A stretch of DNA of 64,000 bases from Rhynchopus euleeides (taxonomy: Eukaryota; Euglenozoa; Diplonemea; Diplonemida; Diplonemidae). Both the position numbers and the translations under genes were made by a program. Of this stretch, positions 51,901 to 63,500 are shown in pieces (within the stretch, counting starts at the first letter, position 1; every line of letters begins with the position of its first letter). The stretch covers positions 1,984,001 through 2,048,000 of the forward strand of contig OY723253.1 in the NCBI GenBank assembly GCA_963210315.1, in the 5' to 3' direction. Below the pieces are notes generated by a model that had not been told where the DNA came from, did no database searches, and saw only the letters and a program-made list of their open reading frames with translations.

Positions 51901-52708
51901 TTGCAATATGAGCGCCCGAGGTGCGGTCGTCAAGTCCTATTGAGAGCGCTCGGTACATGGATGTGACGCCTCTCTCTCGCGATGGCTCCCGAGGCATGGA
52001 CGTGATGCCCCTTCGCATTATGAGTGTCCGGTACGGAGGTGACGTCCTCCTTTGATAGTACCCGATACACGGATGTGACGTCCTCATTTCCCGGCAGGTA
52101 TGTTCTCGTCCCCACATCGAGCTCGAAGCAACTCTCAGGACTATCAGACATGAGGATAACTGTCTCACGCGTACACCCGGTTTCTCTCCCTTCCACCGAC
52201 AAATGCCTCATCCGACAGGGCATGGAGATGGACGCCCCCCAGTTATGTGTTTACCTCAATTTCTCGCGCTGATAGTTTGAGCCAGTGCACCCGCTGCACG
52301 CGCGAGTTCCACCACAAGGGCACCGTCGCCCAGCAGTGCACTCTTGGCCACGACAAGCCCGGATGAGCTGCGGATGACAGCGAACAGGTCAACCCGGCGC
52401 CTGCGGAAGAGCCCGCCGGGAGTGGCTGGCAGGCACAGCGACGTGCTCCATACCAAGCTACTGCGCCATCTGGATACGCTGTGTACCGGGCTTCTGCAAG
52501 GAACCCTCGGGTGCACGGAGGTGCTGAGGATAGACAACAGGCGAGCAGATACTCCGCATCGCCGCGCCCGGGGCCTCGTCGCGAAGGACTCGAAGCGGAC
52601 CTACGTGTGTTGCCCCCTTCGTCACCGTGTCAAACACATTCAGCTTAAGTGGAATCTCGCAAAACAGCCGATGGTGCCGGCCTTCACGAAGGCAGCGCTG
52701 CTCGTGTC
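48956..52708. other. Decayed satellite and unassigned sequence
   Basis: 48956-49290 and 51780-52100 contain worn monomers of the preceding satellite (CTCGG(T/C) ... GGAGGTGACG(T/C)CCTCC spacing). 49305-49324 is a C homopolymer. 49400-51780 and 52100-52708 have many short frames on both strands, none long, conserved-looking or consistently coded. The composition is less GC-biased than in the genes. Possibly old pseudogenes, but I cannot name them. Confidence 0.4.
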
Positions 52709-52960
52709 GTGGCACCCGATACAAAGCTGGGTGATGTGACGATCGTGTTCTCATGTGCGCTCCTCAATGCTGACATGAGAGGCGTGAAGCGTGCCATGGC
52801 AACCCACACAATCCGCTGCGTCATGCAGGCCTGCAGAGGCTATGAGGTGAAGACCGTTGGAGATGCCTTCATGGTGGCCTTCGACAACCCTGTATCCGGT
52901 ATGAACTCCGCCCTCCGTATACACGCGCCCTGCTGTCTACGAATCGGCCCAGGCGCAAGA
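52709..52960 (+). pseudogene. Class III nucleotidyl cyclase domain fragment
   Basis: About 80 residues align with the start of the adenylate/guanylate cyclase catalytic domain: VTIVFSCALLNADM, ATHTIRCVMQACRGYEVKTV, then VGDAFMVAFDNP. The second metal-binding Asp (in VGDAF) is present, but the first, normally in a TDI or CDI motif after VTIVF, is replaced by SCA. The frame loses similarity soon after MNSALRIH, and neither an upstream receptor part nor the rest of the domain was found. The EVKTVGDxFM form is typical of trypanosome receptor adenylate cyclases as I remember them. It is most likely a relic or a diverged exon of a membrane cyclase. Confidence 0.5.
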
Positions 52961-54455
52961 AGCCGAGTAGCGATACAGTACGAAACACCGCCACTACATC
53001 ATGATAATCAGAAGCTGATGAAACCATCGCACCCACCCCTGGCGCGAAGTGGCGAAGTTGTCTGCCGTTGACAGTTCATCCACAGTGGGGGCTTCCTGCT
53101 ATCTGAGGCGCCTGCGAGGGACCTGGGCAACGGTGCAGGAATCAACTCGGTCATGGACGAACAGACCTCTCAGATCGGCCCCACGTGATATGACCGTCAG
53201 ACTACCAGAACCCCTGTATACGTAATATGCCGACGAGCCCGTCGGCCCTCTCCTGCATATTGATGCGCGGAGAATGCCGTTCCCCAGCCGGCCGACAACA
53301 GCGTTCTGCTTGGAGATAGCAGACCCGGTTACGCTAATACACTCGACTGGGCCCAGATTGATGATACCCATATCTCCTCCTACATGTCCCGATGGACGAT
53401 CGTGGACCTACCGCTTCGCCACCACCGAGTTCATCAGCTGCCCCAACTGTCCACTAAGGATGTACATACCGACGACGTGACCCACGCGATCAGTGCGCAT
53501 ATCACAGCGCAGTATGATATCTACAGCTCCTGCCTCCTGTGTTGAGACACCTGGGTCTGGGTTACCACCGTCGACTACGACTTCTGGAGATCGGATGTCT
53601 CAAGGCCAGATCTCGACCCTGGCAACACCTGGTGATTACTGCGCTACTCCCTTGTACGAGCGAGACTGCGATGGGATAAGGTCGCCCATAGAGAGCAGCG
53701 ATGGGATGACAAGTCCTCTCTATGGGCCACCTGCATGTCCTCAATATCGATCGAGCCAGGCGGCAACTAATGACAATCCACGGACCGCCTGGCTTCTCGA
53801 TATGTCCCATCGCAGATGAGGTCTCAGGTGCATGCCAACGCATGTGTATCATCTTGATGGATGTGAAGTATATGCGAGCATACCGAAAGATGTCTATCAA
53901 TATGTTGGAACAACCTTACGTGTGTGGTAAAGGATGTTGAGGATCGAGAGATCCGAAACATCAACAAGCTGGAGTTGACCCTCGATAATAAAAATGGTTG
54001 TGTGTGTGGATGGAATGTCCAGCATCCCGATGATCGGTTTATAGCAGCTCTGCCCCGACTCGGTCAACATCCGCCACCCCCACATCCCCCCTCCCCCCCT
54101 CCATGCCCGGCACCATCCCTCCCCAAAGGCCTCTGCTCCCCAGTGTGGCCAGGGTTGTGCTGTTTCAGCAGTTCGCAGCGCTGCTGCCTGCTGCGGGGGC
54201 TGGTGTACGCACCCTTGTCCTTCCGCCTTCACCCGCCTGCAAGCAGGCGGGATGCGGAGGCAATACCAGCACATGGAGAACCCCCTCGCCCCTCCCGCCC
54301 CCCCCCCCCCCCCCACCCCGACCCCTTCCCTCCTTTGCCACGCTTGCTCTCTCTGGAGTGTGAACCGATTTGCCTGCATGTCAGCCTCATACCGCACCCT
54401 GCTGCAGAGGCACCACACACTCGGCGTGCCGCCACACACACATCACATCGAGTGC
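52961..54455. other. Unassigned sequence before the CLASP-like gene
   Basis: Short frames only. 54060-54340 is pyrimidine-rich, with long C-runs, as expected for an upstream leader or spacer. I looked for the remainder of the cyclase domain here and did not find it. Confidence 0.4.
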
Positions 54456-54485
54456 ATGCCCTCCCCAAAGGCCCCGGCTTGTGCC

Positions 54486-56771
54486 ATGCCTCCTTCCAAC
54501 ATCAGACCGTGCGACGTGAAGTCTAGGTATGTGGGGTTGCTGTTGCCCCTGTCTCCCCCCCCTGAGGGTGTCGGGTGGAGCGAGCAGTAGCATTAAGAGA
54601 GATTAAAGATGCAGGGCGTGCTGGGTGCGCTCTGCACTGCTCCAAGATTTGTGTGTTGTGTGAGGGGGTGGTGGGGTGGTGGGGCTTGGTGCGGTGGGTG
54701 TTCCGTTCTCCACCCCAACAACACGCGCCATGCTGGACACAGGGATCAGTTTCAGGCCATCCTGTCAAGGGATGAGGCGAACATCGAGGAGATGAAGACC
54801 AGCTCTGACCGCCTGCACCGCGCAGTGGAGCGCACGCACGACCTGACACGCAAGTCCAAGGAGATCCAACGCTCCATGAGCCGTGGGCGGAGCCTGCCGC
54901 GCCCCCAGATGTATGTGCACTGCCCTGCCCTGTCTGTCTGCCACCCTGCACCCCTGCACAGTGAACGCGATCTCGTCAGGCAGGGGAAGGTTGCTGCGGA
55001 CTCGCCTGCACGGTCGGAGGCGACGACGAATGGCGAGAGCCCGCGCACGGGGCCTCTGTGCCTGCAGGACACAGGGGACATCTACGAGCACACCAAGACG
55101 CTTGTGTCGCGTGTCGACAAGGTGGATGGGATTATGAACAAGTCGCTGTCGCTCATCGAGGACCTGAATCGCTCGGAGAAGCACATCGACCCTGGTTCCC
55201 TCGGGCGCCCGACTGTGCTGAAGTCGCGTGTGGGGAACCCCAACGCCTCGACTCCGACGTCGTCTGCGGCGCGTGCTCAGGCGGAGGCTGCGCTGGTGAC
55301 GCGGCTTGCGGTTCCGAAGCGGAAGTGCGTCACGCCGACGCAGGGCGCAAAGCGCACCCGTGACCTCGCCTCTGTGATGGAGCGCTCCAAGTCGTCTGGG
55401 AATGCGCGCGTCGTCTCCATCTCGTCGCGCAGCGACTCGCCGACCCCTCCCAACTCCGCCTCGTCCGCCTCCGCCTTCTCGTCCTCCACCTCCTCGATGA
55501 CCTTCAACGCACCGAAGGCCTTCGCGCGCACCCACACCGCCAGCAAGGAGACGCCTGTCAGTGGGGTGGGCCACCAGAAGCGCACCATCCGCCCCCCGTC
55601 TGGCCCCCCGAAGCGTGCGACCAGCGGGGGTGCGGGGCGCTCGAGCAAGCAGCAGGCTGACAACGACGACACCCCGCAGAAGGGCGCCACGACGCCGAAG
55701 ACGGCGATGCGGCAGCTGGTCCCCAGCGGTGTCAAGTCTCCCAAGACGTCGACGCCTGTGTCCTCTGTGAAGAAGTCTCTCATCGTGCCCAGCAGGCGTG
55801 CCAACAGCGGCAGCCAGCAGGTCTCCGCGTCGCAGCGCAGCCAGAGCGCCATCGCCGCCCCTACGCAGCACGCCACGACCCCCACCAGCGGGAGCAAGAC
55901 CCCGAAGAGCACGAAGAACGTCACCATCGTGGAGCCGGACCCGCTGTCCTCCGTCAAGCTGATCCCTGTGCCGCACTCGCGTGTCACCTCCGACAGCCCC
56001 ATACTGCCGCCTTCCGAATACGGCGCGCTGCAGAGCGCCCCGCAGGCCCACTCCTCGCAGACGGAGTCTTCGCCGACCCCTGCACAGCTCGCCACGATGC
56101 GCGACCGCTCCCACCTGAACCGCATTCTCGATGGGATCAACCGCAACGGGCGTGCCGGGGGGCAGCTGCTGCTCTCGCAGCTGCGCGACTTGGAGCGCTT
56201 CATGAGCGACGACGGCTCGGAGACCTCCCTGGAGATGTGCCTGACGCACTACGAGCAGATCATGCGCACCCTGCTGACGGTGTACGAGGCGCCCGACTGC
56301 TCTGAAGACGTGCGCAACCGCAGCACAGACCTTGTGTTCCTCATCCACAACCTGACAGTGCCGGAGGAGATGATGCGCCTGGTTGCGTCGCTCTTCACCC
56401 GGGACACAGGCCTCTTCGAGCACTCGTCTCCCAACGCGAAGAACCTGCTGCTCCGCCTGCTTGCAGAAGTGCTCGATGCTGCGACGCAGGCGGGTTCCGG
56501 GTCTGGCTGCCACCGCATTACACCTGCCGTGTTCGACCCCATCTCGCCCGTCCTCGCCGCTTGTGTCAACTCCAGCGAAGTCGCCCTGCGCAAGCGTGCC
56601 GTCTACGTCTTCGTGGCTATGTACAGCCACCTCCGTGCCGACAGTCTCCCCCACCTCATCGGCCTCACAGACGCACAGCTCAAGCTCTGCCAGCACTACA
56701 TCGGCAAGCAGCCTGGCTGCGAGGAGGCGGACCTTGTGTTCGAGGTGGCTGAGTACCACAGCATGCGGTGA
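54486..56771 (+). CDS. CLASP-like microtubule-associated protein (spliced)
   Basis: Proposed exons are 54486-54526, 54743-54910 and 54962-56771, giving 672 residues; an in-frame Met at 54456 would add ten. The intron 1 donor AG/GTATGT and acceptor GACACAG join in phase 2, giving KSR-DQFQAILSRDEA. Residues about 15-110 are helical, probably coiled coil. About 130-430 is Ser/Thr/Pro/Lys-rich and basic, as in microtubule-binding linkers. The C-terminal 240 residues form helical hairpins ending EVALRKRAVYVFVAMYSHL ... DSLPHLIGLTDAQLKLCQHY, which match the C-terminal TOG-like (CLASP-C) domain pattern. CLASPs stabilise microtubule plus ends and work at spindle and cortex. Upstream TOG domains of larger CLASPs are missing, so it is either a short form or its 5' exons are unrecognised. 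Confidence 0.65.
54527..54742 (+). other. Probable intron 1 of CLASP-like gene, 216 nt
   Basis: Donor GTATGT follows exon end AAGTCTAG. The acceptor is the AG of GGACACAG. The length is close to the 222-nt intron of the TPR gene. The alternative is a start inside 54609-54742 with no intron, giving a Cys/Trp/Gly-rich N-terminus that looks non-coding. Confidence 0.6.
54911..54961 (+). other. Possible intron 2 of CLASP-like gene, 51 nt
   Basis: GTATGT donor, C/T-rich interior and GCACAG acceptor. It is a multiple of three without stops, so retention would keep the frame and add 17 residues (Cys/His/Pro-rich, unlike the surrounding helix). Confidence 0.5.
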
Positions 56772-56901
56772 GAAACAAAACGGGGGGGTGAAGGGGGTGG
56801 GGGTGGGGGGTGGGCCGTGGGGTATCATGGCGTTGTCAATCGCGCAGTTGCGTTTCTCTTGTAGGGGTAAAGCGGGAGGGGGGAGGGGGGGGTATGTGCT
56901 A

Positions 56902-57173
56902 CACGGTGGACTCCCACACGTCAGGGTGCACCTTTTTGGGATATCGGAATATCGGGGGTCGGGACCCCCGCGAGTGGGGGTCTGGACCCCCGCTATCGGG
57001 GGTCTGGACCCCCGAGCCGGGGTATGGACCCCGCTCGCGGGGGTCGTCTGGGCACCAAAAATAGCAGGGCAGACTCCCGCTAGCGGGGGTCCAGACCCCC
57101 GATAGCGGGGGTCCAGACCCCCACTCGCGGGGGTCGCCCAGACCCCCGCTCCAGGGGGTGGGAGTCCACCGTG
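56902..57173. mobile_element. Element I: 272-bp MITE of the H family
   Basis: The ends CACGGTGGACTCCCA and its complement match those of element H, with TA on both sides (56900-56901, 57174-57175). The interior is built of palindromic blocks such as GGACCCCCGCTATCGGGGGTC variants and one ACTCCCGCTAGCGGG. It lies about 130 bp past the CLASP-like stop, so probably in the 3' UTR or spacer. Confidence 0.85.
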
Positions 57174-57585
57174 TAGGGGGGGTTTTGGGTTTGTTCACCC
57201 CACCCCCCCACCCCCCCCTACCTCAGCCCCCCTACCGGTTCCCTTCCCCAACCAACCAGGGACTTTTTCTTTTCCCCCTTTGCCCACCCACCGCCACCCC
57301 ACCCCCCCTATCTCCGAGTGAGTGTTACGCAGTGCGTACTACTAGAGACATCTGACATCTGATCACCAATGCAATAAAGCCGCACCTCTGACGGCCGTGC
57401 CCCCTGGCCAGGGGTCAGGGGGCGCCTTGCACGTCATGGTAATCTCACATCGTCAGCTGGCAAGTGGGAGTCGTGTTAGACAGGAGAGGAAGGGAAAGAA
57501 TCATGGCGTGGGCACTGCCCATGCGACCGGCACACTGAGGAAGAGGAGGGAGTGGGGGGGGGGGGGGGAGGGGGTGGAGTGGAGT
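57174..57585. other. Spacer with possible polyadenylation signal
   Basis: C-rich runs are followed by AATAAA at 57373-57378, a candidate polyadenylation signal for the CLASP-like transcript. A G-run near 57555 precedes element K. No gene seen. Confidence 0.4.
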
Positions 57586-57691
57586 CACGGTGGGATCTTG
57601 TAAATTTTACATGTAAAAATACCGATTTTTACATGTATTATACATGTATAATACTTGCATGTCAACTATTATACATGTATAATCATACATT

Positions 57692-59641
57692 GGGCGTTAT
57701 TCCGTTACCAGTAACGGTAATAACGTTATTTTTGCGTTATTTTTTGACCCCAAAAAAGGCAGCATTTCCCGGTGAATCTGACCCGAAACTCGGGTCCCTA
57801 CCCCCCCTAAAAGAATTTTCTTGGGTAAAATATCACTCCAGGGGGCCACTCCGTGATGTCAAAAAATTGGAAAACGTTTTCTCCGAAAATAACGCGTTAT
57901 TTTTCCGTTATTTTCATGAAAACTTGCGTTATTCGGACAATTTTGCGGGCGGATGGTGTAGTTTTTGGTGGAGATGGCTCCAGAATACCCCCCTGGGACC
58001 ATTTTTTGGATAATAACGCACGGACATGTCGAGTTTCGTGAAAAAATCATGTTTTTTGGCTTTTTCAAGGCAAATACTGCAGAAACCCCTGCAACCTTGC
58101 AGTATCCAATGTTCCTGGAGTGAAATTTGGAGTGAAAATCACTCCAAAATCACTCAGTGTGGACGCAGAAGTGAATCCTTCAGGAATACACCCGCACACC
58201 TCACATTGGCGGTGTATAAACCACCTGATATTTTTACTCGTTACGAGCGACGAAGTAGCGCGAAGTAGCGACGTGCCCATTTTTTCCCGGTCCGTTCTAA
58301 AATATTTACGCTCCAAAAGTCCGTTTACTGGTGCTGTCAAAAACGCTTCGCACAATATACGCACGAACTACCCAAAGTACGCTCGGGCTACGCACGAAGT
58401 ACGCAGGAACTACGCAATTTGAACTTTCTTGCACCCCCCAGCCATTATTTGCACGCACTCCAGGTCCCATATTTGCACCAGTGCAAATATGAGACCTGGA
58501 GTGCAAATATGAGGAATTTCCGAGTTCGTCGTGCTGTGCAAAACATGACTGGGTTGTGCAAGAAACCATCATCTGCACCCCGTATCGGCCTCAATTGCAC
58601 CCTCGTGCAGGTAAAAAAAGGCCTCGGGCCTCCGGCCCTCGGACCGTTTTTTTATTACGCACACGACCTTCGCGCGGAAAGTGTCATTCAGCCCTGCCAA
58701 ATGTGCTCTACACACCACCCCCTTCATCAGGCAAGTGGGTTTGTAAGGGTGTGTGGAAGCGTCAACGCTCGTGTGCAGGAAATATACATTTTGGTCGCAA
58801 ATGGCGTTACACATGCACTACGCACAACGTGTGCACGATTTCGGCAGAACTACGCACAACCTACGCAATTTGGACCTTTCAACAACACCATTCACGGTAC
58901 TTCGATTTTGGGTGGGAAAGATGGGGCAAGGAAGTGGCAAAAACTGCGAAGAAGGTCGAGAATTTTCACATTTTCATCAGAAACCATATTCAACGGATTC
59001 CGATTTTCGGGTGAAATCAAGCAGGGTGGCACAATGGCTCATGTTCACCCAAAAATGCACCTACCAAACCTCTTTTGCTTGATTTTTGGGACGGCATGGG
59101 TGATCCAGAGGCCAAAAATCACGATTTTTTCACCAATTCCTTCGACAACGGACAGTTCCAGACCACAAGGACCACATTTTGGGGTCAGAATTTTCTCGGT
59201 CAAAAAATTCGAAAAATCTGAAATCTCTCGGAATTTTGAGCATTTTTTGAGATTGGCATGCCCATTTTAGACCCTTTGCGTGGCTCTAAACCCAAAAATT
59301 TGCTCGAAAATGGCCTCAAATAGCCTAAAACAGCCCATTCTGGCCACCCCGAAAAAAAAATTCGAAAAGGGTCCCCCTATAGAAGTTGCCCAAAAATACC
59401 GAAAATAACGCGGTATTACCGGTAATAACGGTAATAACGTTACCGATAACGTTATTACCGTTATTACCGTTCCTGATAACGGTAATAACGGTATTACCGT
59501 TATCGATAACGGTATAACGCGGAAAAATAACGTTACCGATTTTCGGATAACGTTATTCGGCCGTTCTGGAACGTTATTAACGGTAAGTTATTTTACCGAA
59601 AAAATAACGGTATTACCGTTACTGGTAACGCAATAACGCCC
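57692..59641. mobile_element. Element L: 1.95-kb element with GGTAATAACG repeat ends
   Basis: The left end GGGCGTTATTCCGTTACC and the reverse complement of the right end differ at one base over the first 18 and continue through CAGTAACGGTAATA. The right 250 bp (59395-59641) is dense in GGTAATAACGTTACC-type palindromes. The interior contains a 100-bp foldback at about 58452-58512 (GCACTCCAGGTC ... GACCTGGAGTGC) and repeated ACTACGCA motifs near 58365-58415 and 58815-58875. A 283-codon + strand frame at 58419-59270 is not convincing as protein. Family unknown. Confidence 0.6.
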
Positions 59642-60044
59642 GATGTATGTATAATACATGGATATGCCTGAAATATACATGTAAAATACATGTATATCAA
59701 GTAAAAATACATGTATAATACTTGCATGTCAACTATTATACATGTATTTTTACTTGATATACATGTATTTTACATGTATATTTCATGCATTTACATGTAT
59801 TTTACATGTATAATACTTGTCATGCAAGTATTATACATGTAAAATACTTGCATGACAAGTAAAATACTTGCATGCAAGTAAAATACATGTATTTTACTTG
59901 CATGCAAGTATTTTACTTGTCATGCAAGTATTATACATGTATTTTACTTGTCGTGCAAGTATTTTACATGTATAATACTTGCATGACAAGTATTATACAT
60001 GTAAAATACATGTAAATGCATGAAATATACATGTAAAATACATG

Positions 60045-60393
60045 TACCGTATACGTAAATATTTTGGAACGTAAATATTATGGAACGTAAATATTATGGA
60101 ACGTAAATATTTTGGAACGCTGGTGGGTTGGCGTTCCAGATTTTTTTCGTTCCATAATATTTACAGGGCTTTCTGCGACTCGGGGACTTGGACCAGGTGA
60201 TCGGACGGCATACAGAGTCCCTGACGGGACCTACTCGTGCACTTTTCGCGCGATTCCTGACGCAAGCCGTCCTCACCACCGAGTCCCCAACTGGCCCTGT
60301 AAATATTATGGAACGTAAATATTATGGAACGGACCGGCCAAAAATGGGCCCGTTCCATAATATTTACGTTCCATAATATTTACGTATACGGTA
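60045..60393 (-). mobile_element. Element J copy 2, 349 bp, inverted
   Basis: Same length and ends as copy 1 at 32083-32431 (TACCGTATACGTAAATATT), inverted relative to it, with a nearly identical core carrying CCGAGTC ... GGGACTTGGACCAGG. It is inserted in the AT-palindrome zone of element K. The close match between copies suggests recent movement. Confidence 0.85.
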
Positions 60394-60511
60394 TATTTCA
60401 GGCATATACATGTATTATACATGTATAATAGTTGACATGCAAGTATTATACATGTATAATACATGTAAAAATCGGTATTTTTACATGTAAAATTTACAAG
60501 ATCCCACCGTG

Positions 60512-63500
60512 GTGGAGGGTGATTTCTGGGACAGGCTGGGTTTACCTGCAGCTCATGGCTTGAGGGGTTTGTCAGGGCCAAACAACGAAATGCGGGACAG
60601 TATCGGCGTGTGGAGGGGGGGGGGGAAATATATAGCGGCGTAGTTCACAGCACAGGAGCGGGTTGGGAGGATGGGGGGAGGGGGGGGGAGGGGGTGTGCA
60701 TGCGAAGTTCAAAGAAATTCAATTCAGAAAAAATAACAGCTGGCCCATCCATCATCACATGCCGATGGGTCAACCTGTTGTGAGTGGTCGGGACATCCGC
60801 GATATATGCCCCTCCCCTTTGCTACCATCATTTTCAGTCTGATTCGATACAAGAGAAAAAAATAAATGCCACATCAAAAAATCCCCCGTGGGGGCGTAAC
60901 GCGCCCTCCCTACCGCTCAACCGGAATGCTGGCAAACAGGGCTGCTGACGGCGTCTCGCCTTCCAGCAGCCCTTTTTTTTCCACTTCCCCCTCCCCACGT
61001 TCGTCTCCCCACGAACCACTTCTTCATCTGTCCCTGCACCGAGTTAATCGAGGCCGTTGTAAAGGGGGGTGGGAGAGGGGGTTTCGTTGGGGTCTATACC
61101 AAAACCCCGCGTCACCTCTATTGTTCTCACTTCCTCGCCACCCTCACGCAGCCCGCGTCTCTCGCAAGAAGTCTCTGAGGGTGGGGGGGGGTGGGGGTGG
61201 GGTGTCAGTCAGAAATGCGACTTGAGGGAGTGGGGTGCACCTGTCCCCCGCTCCCGTGGTGGTGGTGTGGGGGAGAGGTTTTGTTTTGCCGTTCTTGCCA
61301 TCGTAGGGGTTTCAAAAGTGCGACAGAAAAGTTCAATCTCTCTCTAAGACTCTTCCTTACGTTTTGTTGTTGCCGCCTCTTTTTTTTTCTCCGCCCGAGA
61401 TGAAAAGGCGGCGGCGGCGTGTGTTTCATTTTCCTGCCTCTCTTTCTCCACCTCGCTTTGGGCCCTCGTGCCGAAAAAAAGCGTTGCGAAAAAGAGAGTG
61501 CTTTGTGTGTTGTGCGTCACGGCAAGGGAGAGTGTGCACACATGGTGACCCCTCACGCAAACACTTCGCCTACAAAACAAGCTCTCCATCAGCCTCTTTG
61601 TTGTTTCTACGTCTCTCTCTCTCTCTCTCCTCCTGTCAAGTCTTCCTGCTTCACCCGCTCGCCCACTCCCGTTGTGCAAGCCGTGAGCAGGCGCGGATCT
61701 GCAATCGGAAGAACACCATCCAGTGATGTTCGCATTTGGTCATGCCGCAACACACGTTTGGCAATACCTGCAGCAGAACAAGCAAAAGCGAACACAGGTT
61801 GGGCCGGGAAACAACAAACCCAACAAGCTAAGGTGTTCGAACCGTTTAAGATGCGCACTCTCAACCTGTGGGACCAGTGAACGCCAGAGGAATACGCATG
61901 TCGTCACTGAGTCTCTGCTCTGCGATGCACTGCGATATTCCCTCCGTTGTCGCATGGTCTGTGCGTGTGCCGAACACTCCTTTTTTTCTGACCTCAGACC
62001 CGGAATCCTTGGGCCGAGGCGCATGTTTTGTATTTTTTTGAGTTTTCTGAATGCGCCCCTCTCTCCGTGTGTGCATTTTTTTCTCTCTTCTCCTACGAGG
62101 GTGTGTGTGCGTGTGTGGTGACCACGTTTAGTGTGGGGAGATCCTGCGCGGATCATAGCCCACCCTGTGTGTGCGTGTGTCTAAACCCACGGGAAATGCG
62201 GCAAAAATGATGAGGTTCTACGGCACCCACACCTTGAGCCCCACTGTTGCTTTCCAGAGATTTCCGAGATTTCCTGGAATTTCGAGAAGTCAGACACTCC
62301 CCCTCTCTCTCTCCGCCTCCGTCTCCGACGAGCATACTTTTCCACCTTTTTGTCTGCTGTGAATCCCGACAAACACCCGCGATTGGTAAGTTTGATGGTG
62401 ACCGTGTCTCTTTATTTCTCCCACCTCACCCCACCCCTCTCCAGTCCGTCAACCCTGCGATGCCTTAACTGGCGTCTGAGAAGCCGCCCTTCCACCCGTC
62501 TGGGTGTTGCGAGTCCAAATCGCTGGGAACAGTGAACCAGCCTGTGCGGCTATCCTGGCCCCACTCATCGGAAGTGTAAACCGTGCACCCGCCAAGAGGG
62601 CGATTTGCCTCGGTTTTTTTGGTAGTGCCAGTCTCAAAGGCTAAGTCTCTGCGGATCGGTGAATACAGAGGCATCCTCTCTTCGTATTATCCCTTTCGCC
62701 TCCATCTCTTCGCGTGGAGCCGGTGTGCGTGTGGTGTCCTCCCATTTTTAGTGGGCAGATCATGATTCGAATAAAAAATCGGCGTGGCTGTTAGCTGCAG
62801 TGTGAGAGAGATCCGTGCGTTGTGTGTCGGTTACACCAGGCGCAGGAGGTGGCAGGTGTCGGAAAAAGTTGCTGCTCGGTTGGCTCAGCGCCACTGCAAA
62901 AAAAAAAAGCTTAAGTGTCCCGGTGCGGCCGATACAAACCGAAACAAAAAGGGTTACCGTGTGCCTGTGTGTCCAGTAGTGCCGAGCGGAGAAACGGGAG
63001 GGGGTGGGTGGGGTGGTGAATGTGTGTAGGTTGCAGATGCAGCATCAGTGGCATCCTTTTGGAAAGGAAGCCGGAGCTGAGCCTGAACCTGGACCAAAAG
63101 GCAAGGTGGGTGTGAGATGCTGAGCTGATGAGATGATGGTATATATCTGGAGCAGGTGAGGGAGTGGTGGGCAGGCATGCCGCAGTTCCAAAAGATGTGC
63201 CGATGTGGCCATGCCGCGCGCCGGATATATCTTTGGAGCACAGTGCCAATTTAAATGGGCCCTTTTTTTTGGCAGTGCTCACAAAAATTACCCCCCCCCC
63301 CTCCCCCCGTCCCCCCCACCCCATCTGCTTCCACTAGATTTGTCTTGTACCCACCTATATTTTTCAACGATCTTTTTTTAGGAGTTTTCTCCCCCGCCCA
63401 CCCCCCACCCCCTTCGAGTCCAAGGTATAATTTGGGCGCCTCCCAACCCCTCCCCGTCCCATCCCACCCCATCCCCACCCACTCCCCCGCCTACCTCTGC

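Larger units (their letters stand above)
57586..60511. mobile_element. Element K: AT-palindrome element hosting L and J2
   Basis: The ends CACGGTGGGATCTTGTAAAT and its complement form arms of about 100 bp (57586-57685 and 60396-60511). They are made of ATACATGTAT, TACATGTAAAAT and ACTTGCATG palindromic units. Removing L and J2 leaves about 630 bp. The first seven bases (CACGGTG) match element families H and I, though the flanks are not TA. No coding capacity of its own is seen. Confidence 0.7.

Noticed and set aside
54609-54742. Met at 54609 as start of the CLASP-like protein
   Set aside because: It gives a Cys/Trp/Gly-rich N-terminus inside a segment with clean GTATGT and CACAG intron borders that join in phase.
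58419-59270. 283-codon frame inside element L
   Set aside because: It runs through foldback and ACTACGCA repeats, overlaps similar frames in other phases and shows no domain-like pattern.
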